A stretch of DNA of 8,826 nucleotides from assembly GCA_029256365.1 (NCBI GenBank), contig JAQSYB010000067.1, forward strand, positions 1 through 8,826, given 5' to 3'. The stretch is from Clostridia bacterium. GTDB lineage: Bacteria > Bacillota > Clostridia > Lutisporales > Lutisporaceae. The position numbers and the translations under genes are program-made. The notes below the pieces were generated by a model. The model was not told the origin of the DNA. It did not search any database and saw only the letters and a list, made by a program, of their open reading frames with translations. Each line of letters opens with the position of its first letter. Position 1 is the first letter of the stretch. Of the stretch, positions 5,685 to 8,826 are shown one piece after another.

Positions 5685-6449
5685 TTATTTGGCTTGTTCT
5701 ATAGCTTTTGCTGCCAAGGCTGCAAAATTGTCGTGGGCAAGGGTTGCACCTGCGGTTGCATCAACTTTTTCAGCACTCTGATTCTCTATTAGGGATTTTT
5801 GCAATGCAGCGTATACATCCAGTAAATCCAGCTTATTTTTTTCTTTATATTTGGCTAAGTAAGCTTTATCTTGCGATTTGTTCTTAAAGATATTATATGA
5901 AATCTCATCGTATTTTACTTTAGAAATTTTACCATCTTTAACAGTTATGTCTACAGTTGGAGTCCAATTTTTTTCATCCATGGTGCCAATCGCAGAGTAA
6001 TCGCCGTCCTTATATTTGTCACCATCCTTGGCATTGTTAAGGGCACTGGCTGCCAAAGACTTAAAATTTTCAACTGTTTTTGTTGCACCTGCAAGGTCAT
6101 TAATTTTAGTGATATCTTGATTCTTTATCAGTTCGTTTTGTATAGTAGTGTATACTGCCAGCAAATCAATTTTACTTTGCTGCTTAAAGCTTTTTTGATA
6201 CTCGAGGTATTCTGATTTTTTCATCGGGGAGATTTCGTCATATTCAACAGCTGTTATTTTGCCTTGGTCGATAGTAACAGCTATTTCTGGAACCCAATTA
6301 CTTTGATCTGCTATACCTGTGGCAAGGTATGTGCCATCCTTTGGTATAATTGGCTCTGCAGTTGTTGGTTCTGCTGCCTTTTGGGTACAGCCGGATGCTA
6401 GTGCAATAATTATTACAGTGATTGATGCTACTCCAATGAGTCTTTTCAT
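5685..6449 (-). CDS. Lipoprotein with two tandem FMN-binding domains, PplA-like
   Basis: The product is 254 aa. The ATG at 6449 follows AGGGGGA at a 6-base spacing. Residues 1-21 are a lipoprotein signal ending in the lipobox 'LASGC' (Cys21). A short Ala/Pro/Thr-rich linker leads to two homologous modules, about 38-142 and 147-254. Each has 'DG.Y.A.G..D..NW.P', then 'GKI..V.YDEIS', then a Leu/Val-rich helix and an 'AGAT' motif. The motifs are 'NDLAGAT' (117-123) and 'DATAGAT' (230-236). In the FMN_bind family (PF04205), ApbE attaches FMN through a phosphoester bond to the Thr of a D-x-x-[S/T/A]-G-A-[T/S] sequence, here Thr123 and Thr236. The second site fits fully; the first has Asn at the leading position. 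This architecture matches Listeria PplA, the extracellular electron-transfer lipoprotein. The upstream gene is a membrane NDH-2, which supports an electron-transfer role on the outer face of the membrane. No ApbE is in the window. Confidence 0.9.
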   Translation of the reverse strand: MKRLIGVASITVIIIALASGCTQKAAEPTTAEPIIPKDGTYLATGIADQSNWVPEIAVTIDQGKITAVEYDEISPMKKSEYLEYQKSFKQQSKIDLLAVYTTIQNELIKNQDITKINDLAGATKTVENFKSLAASALNNAKDGDKYKDGDYSAIGTMDEKNWTPTVDITVKDGKISKVKYDEISYNIFKNKSQDKAYLAKYKEKNKLDLLDVYAALQKSLIENQSAEKVDATAGATLAHDNFAALAAKAIEQAK

Positions 6450-6485
6450 AGGTGATCCCCCTAATGCAGATAGTTAAGTAATGTC

Positions 6486-6532
6486 ATTATAATAGGAAGC
6501 CATAAGCAGATGGCCACTATCTATGAATTATA
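6486..6532 (-). promoter_or_regulatory. Candidate -10 boxes for the FMN-binding lipoprotein gene
   Basis: Two perfect TATAAT hexamers occur on the minus strand, at 6491-6486 and 6532-6527, in the 174-base gap after the NDH-2 terminator. Neither has a good -35 at 16-18 bases. They suggest the lipoprotein gene has its own promoter. The rest of the gap shows only AT-rich sequence. Confidence 0.35.
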
Positions 6533-6572
6533 TCACAGGGGCATATAAATTAAAATATTATCAAAGACATTT

Positions 6573-6612
6573 TAACGAAAAAAAAGGACTGATTTTTACA
6601 AATCAGTCCTTT
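6573..6612 (-). terminator. Strong terminator after the NDH-2 gene
   Basis: AAAGGACTGATTT (6583-6595) and AAATCAGTCCTTT (6600-6612) form a 13-bp perfect stem with a 4-base loop, beginning 11 bases after the NDH-2 stop. On the minus strand the stem runs into a continuous row of eight T (6585 to 6578). It would stop most transcripts before the lipoprotein gene. Confidence 0.9.
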
Positions 6613-6623
6613 GATATTACAGT

Positions 6624-8420
6624 TTAGTCAAAATACAAGTAGCTGTTTTGAGCAAACTTTTTGTTTTTCCACCACTTCTTAATCCATGGTTGTACATAAT
6701 AGTCTAAGCTGAATGCTCCGCCTGAACCGCCCATAAGTGCGATAGCTGCGAATACAAACCATAGAATATCCCAACCAGTTTGTGCTGAAAGTACGAAGTT
6801 TGCAACTAGACCCAATGATGCGATTGAAGCAAAGAAAGTGAATAAGCCAGCGATTAACGCCAAACCTATACCGATTTCCATAAATGTAACCATGTACTGG
6901 AATAAACCAGCATTTGGAGCTACAACTGCATCAGTAAACCACTGATAAAATGCAGGTGGGTTAGCAAGTATAGGAGTTGCATAAACAACTGCTTCTGCGC
7001 CTGGTTCTGCTGCTGCTGAAGCTCCAGCAGTACTTGCAACTTGAACAATCTTTATGTTTCCTGGTACCAACCAACCTTCTTGAACCTTCTTAACACCTTC
7101 GATTGTCCAAAGTACACCAACATAGATTCTCAAAAGAACCAACCATGCTGTATTTGTTCCGTGTGACAAGTGACCGCCTACGAAGGATCTGTTGTTTTCC
7201 ATATGGAAGAACTCGTGTAATAAGTAATTCCAGATTAGCTTTAAACCGCCAACTCCCCATAGGTAGTGTAGGTTTACAAGGTGCTTCATTGCCATAGCGA
7301 TAAAGCCTGACATAGGAACGCCCATTAATTCTGCAACACAGTAATGACTTCCAACTGAAACCATGAAGCCGTGTATGTTCAATACAAACTTCTTCTTTTC
7401 AGTCTTAGTGATGTCAGCATAGATGTTGTGTGCAGCGCATTCACCAGTTTGAATAGCTGTTTCAACAACCTGTGGAACTGGCTTGCCATCTACTTCATAC
7501 CATGCATTGTCACCGATTGCATAAACATTTGTGTAATCCATTGACTGCATGTAGTCATTTACTTGGATTCTATTTCTCTTGCCTGTACCAGCTGTTATGC
7601 CTGTGCCTGGTACGAAGCTATTGCCTTGTACACCGCAAGTCCAGATAAGAGTTTTCGCTTTTATTTCTCTGCCGTCTTTAAGAACGATACCGTCTGGTGT
7701 CGCTTTAACGATAGCAGCGTTTGTCATAACATCTACTTTTTTCTTTTTCATGAAATTAGTAGCTTTTGCTTGAAGAGCAGGTCTTAACATAGGAAGAATG
7801 TTTGGCATTGCTTCTACGTTATATAGTGTAACTTCATCTTCGTTGATGTCATACTTTTCGCAAAGTACTTTCTTAAGGTCGAATAATTCGCCTACAACTT
7901 CAACTCCTGTGAAACCAGCACCAGCAACGATTATTGAAAGAAGATCTTTTCTCTTCATTACATCTCTTTCATCACGTGCTTTTTCGAACATACTTTCAAC
8001 ATGAGCTCTAATCTTAAGTGCATCCTTTAGTGACCAAATTGTGAAGGCGTTTTCTTGAACTCCCTCTACACCAAAGAATGCTGGCTCTGCGCCGCAGCCT
8101 AAAACTAGATAGTCGTACTTGAAGCTTCCTTTTTCGGATGTAAGTACTTGTGTTGTGTAGTCGATGCTAGTTACTGTGTCTCTAACTACGTTTACCTTAG
8201 TGGCTTTGAATATGCTGTACAAGTCCACCATAACGCTTTCCTTTTGTGTTCTTTGACCGGCAATTTCATGCAGCTCAGTTAAAAGCGTATGATATGGATT
8301 TGAGTTAATGAGTGTGATCTCAACGTTATTGTCCTTTTTGAACTTTTTGTTGAGAACCTTCGCTGCTTCAACCCCAGCATAGCCGGCACCAAGGATCACT
8401 ATTTTCTTGGTATCAGACAT
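6624..8420 (-). CDS. Type II NADH dehydrogenase with C-terminal DoxX-like membrane domain
   Basis: The ATG at 8420 (598 aa) is chosen because GGGGAG lies 8 bases upstream; an in-frame GTG at 8429 overlaps that site. Residues 1 to about 400 are an NDH-2 two-dinucleotide-fold flavoprotein: FAD site 'ILGAGYAGVEAA' (GxGxxG at 11-16), NADH site 'VAGAGFTGVE' (167-172), 'TCGVQG', and the second FAD-contacting 'YAIGDNAW' (300-307). From about 424 a membrane domain follows with four predicted helices (about 424-444, 508-527, 528-546, 551-569). Between helices 1 and 2 lies an Ala/Ser/Pro-rich loop of about 50 residues. The domain resembles DoxX and ends in a Lys/Trp-rich tail. Ordinary NDH-2 enzymes are about 400 aa and lack this. 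The Listeria EET Ndh2 (Lmo2638) also has a membrane extension. It would oxidise cytosolic NADH and reduce a membrane quinone. Codons ending in C for Phe, Asn and Ile are frequent, unlike in neighbours, suggesting high expression. Confidence 0.93.
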   Translation of the reverse strand: MSDTKKIVILGAGYAGVEAAKVLNKKFKKDNNVEITLINSNPYHTLLTELHEIAGQRTQKESVMVDLYSIFKATKVNVVRDTVTSIDYTTQVLTSEKGSFKYDYLVLGCGAEPAFFGVEGVQENAFTIWSLKDALKIRAHVESMFEKARDERDVMKRKDLLSIIVAGAGFTGVEVVGELFDLKKVLCEKYDINEDEVTLYNVEAMPNILPMLRPALQAKATNFMKKKKVDVMTNAAIVKATPDGIVLKDGREIKAKTLIWTCGVQGNSFVPGTGITAGTGKRNRIQVNDYMQSMDYTNVYAIGDNAWYEVDGKPVPQVVETAIQTGECAAHNIYADITKTEKKKFVLNIHGFMVSVGSHYCVAELMGVPMSGFIAMAMKHLVNLHYLWGVGGLKLIWNYLLHEFFHMENNRSFVGGHLSHGTNTAWLVLLRIYVGVLWTIEGVKKVQEGWLVPGNIKIVQVASTAGASAAAEPGAEAVVYATPILANPPAFYQWFTDAVVAPNAGLFQYMVTFMEIGIGLALIAGLFTFFASIASLGLVANFVLSAQTGWDILWFVFAAIALMGGSGGAFSLDYYVQPWIKKWWKNKKFAQNSYLYFD

Positions 8421-8453
8421 GTGCTTCACTCCCCGTATAAAATTTTATATAAT

Positions 8454-8484
8454 AACATATAATAAATGTTTATTATCATGTTAA
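8454..8484 (-). promoter_or_regulatory. NDH-2 promoter with overlapping imperfect palindrome
   Basis: On the minus strand, TTAACA (8484-8479) lies 17 bases before TATATG (8461-8456), a plausible sigma-A promoter giving a leader of about 30 bases. Over exactly this stretch lies an imperfect palindrome: AACAT (8454-8458) and ATAATAAA (8459-8466) pair with TTTATTAT (8469-8476) and ATGTT (8478-8482), with one bulged base at 8477. A protein bound here would block the promoter. An alternative pair, TAAACA (8472-8467) and TATAAA (8449-8444), also has a 17-base spacer. Confidence 0.4.
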
Positions 8485-8558
8485 TTATATATCAAAACTA
8501 AAAAAAATGCTATTAAATTTCTGGTGTATTTTTGGGACAAATTTTTAACAAAGTTCCG

Positions 8559-8580
8559 AGTCCAATTCTTGAATTGTACT
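8559..8580. promoter_or_regulatory. 22-bp imperfect palindrome between divergent genes, possible operator
   Basis: CAATTC (8563-8568) and GAATTG (8571-8576) form a perfect inner inverted repeat around TT, and AGT (8559-8561) and ACT (8578-8580) extend it across one mismatch. It sits midway in the 283-base region between the NDH-2 gene and the radical SAM gene, about 140 bases from each start, a typical position for a dimeric regulator site. No known consensus is matched. Confidence 0.35.
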
Positions 8581-8621
8581 GGTCTTATAAATAGGTTGTG
8601 AATAGGACAAATGATTGCTTA

Positions 8622-8650
8622 TTGTATTTGAAACTTTACTATATTATTAT
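8622..8650 (+). promoter_or_regulatory. Candidate promoter for the radical SAM gene
   Basis: TTGTAT (8622-8627) and TATTAT (8645-8650) are separated by 17 bases. The -10 matches TATAAT at five of six positions; the -35 is weak. The implied leader is about 45 bases. Confidence 0.3.
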
Positions 8651-8703
8651 AAGTAGAATGAAATCTAAATTCAAATATAAATATTTCACAGAGGATGATT
8701 GTT

Positions 8704-8826
8704 ATGGAAACTTGGGATAATAAAAGATATCATACTTTAAATTATTTTTTACGCAATAAATTTGGAGACAAGGTATTTAAGATTTCCTTGGATGCTGGTT
8801 TTACATGTCCCAATAGAGATGGAAGT
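8704..8826 (+). CDS. Radical SAM protein of the YtqA/YhcC (TIGR01212) family (3' partial)
   Basis: Only the first 41 codons are present; the frame is open to the window edge. The ATG at 8704 is preceded by AGAGGATG, a usable ribosome site about 8-9 bases away. The visible protein begins 'METWDNKRYHTLNYFLRNKF' and continues with 'VFKISLDAGFTCPNRDG'. This is the characteristic N-terminus of the YtqA/YhcC group ('W..KRYHT.N..L...FG.KVFK.SLDAGF.CPNRDG'). The Cys in 'TCPNRDG' is expected to be part of the iron-sulfur cluster motif, the rest of which lies beyond the window. The family is widespread in anaerobes and of uncertain reaction. It is transcribed away from the NDH-2 gene, and the shared intergenic region carries palindromes that could regulate either gene. 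Confidence 0.88.
   Translation, partial: METWDNKRYHTLNYFLRNKFGDKVFKISLDAGFTCPNRDGS

Noticed and set aside
5550..5792. Plus-strand 80-codon frame spanning the terminator region, Cys-rich at its end
   Set aside because: It starts inside the YgjP-like gene, runs through two hairpins including a terminator, and its Cys-rich tail is the antisense of the FMN lipoprotein C-terminus.
8530..8555. Possible Rex site (TTGTTAA half-site on the minus strand) upstream of the NDH-2 gene
   Set aside because: Only one half matches; the second half reads TTTGTCC rather than TTAACAA, so the dyad needed for Rex is absent.

Overview
The window looks like chromosome from an AT-rich Firmicute, most likely an anaerobic clostridial lineage. 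The signs are strong G-rich Shine-Dalgarno sites, S-layer homology (SLH) modules, a DUF5305-like membrane protein, a CapA lipoprotein, and an NDH-2/FMN-lipoprotein pair of the kind known from Gram-positive extracellular electron transfer. No rRNA, tRNA, CRISPR array or insertion sequence was seen. Species cannot be fixed from the sequence alone.

Layout. (1) Positions 2-418 hold the 3' end of an SLH surface protein, followed by three hairpins, the last a clear terminator. (2) At 682-1800 is a two-pass membrane protein of DUF5305 type, converging on (3) a minus-strand pair: a class V aminotransferase/cysteine desulfurase (3748 to 2417), then a DsrE-family protein (2319 to 1843). Together these suggest a sulfane-sulfur relay. 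(4) Divergent from these, on the plus strand, are a CapA-like lipoprotein (3931-5058) and a YgjP-type zinc metallopeptidase (5089-5589), probably one transcript. (5) Converging on them from the right is a minus-strand pair: a type II NADH dehydrogenase with a C-terminal DoxX-like membrane domain (8420 to 6624), then a lipoprotein with two tandem FMN-binding domains (6449 to 5685). (6) The window ends in the first 41 codons of a YtqA/YhcC-type radical SAM protein (8704 onward), divergent from the dehydrogenase.

The most interesting segment is 5685-8620. A membrane-anchored NDH-2 next to a lipoprotein with two candidate ApbE flavinylation sites matches two components of the flavin-based extracellular electron transfer system described in Listeria (Ndh2 and PplA). 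The other components (EetA/EetB, the demethylmenaquinone enzyme, ApbE/FmnB, FmnA) are not in the window. A strong terminator separates the two genes here, and a long imperfect palindrome lies over the likely dehydrogenase promoter, so the two may be expressed at different levels or under redox control. This is an inference from gene content, not a demonstrated function.
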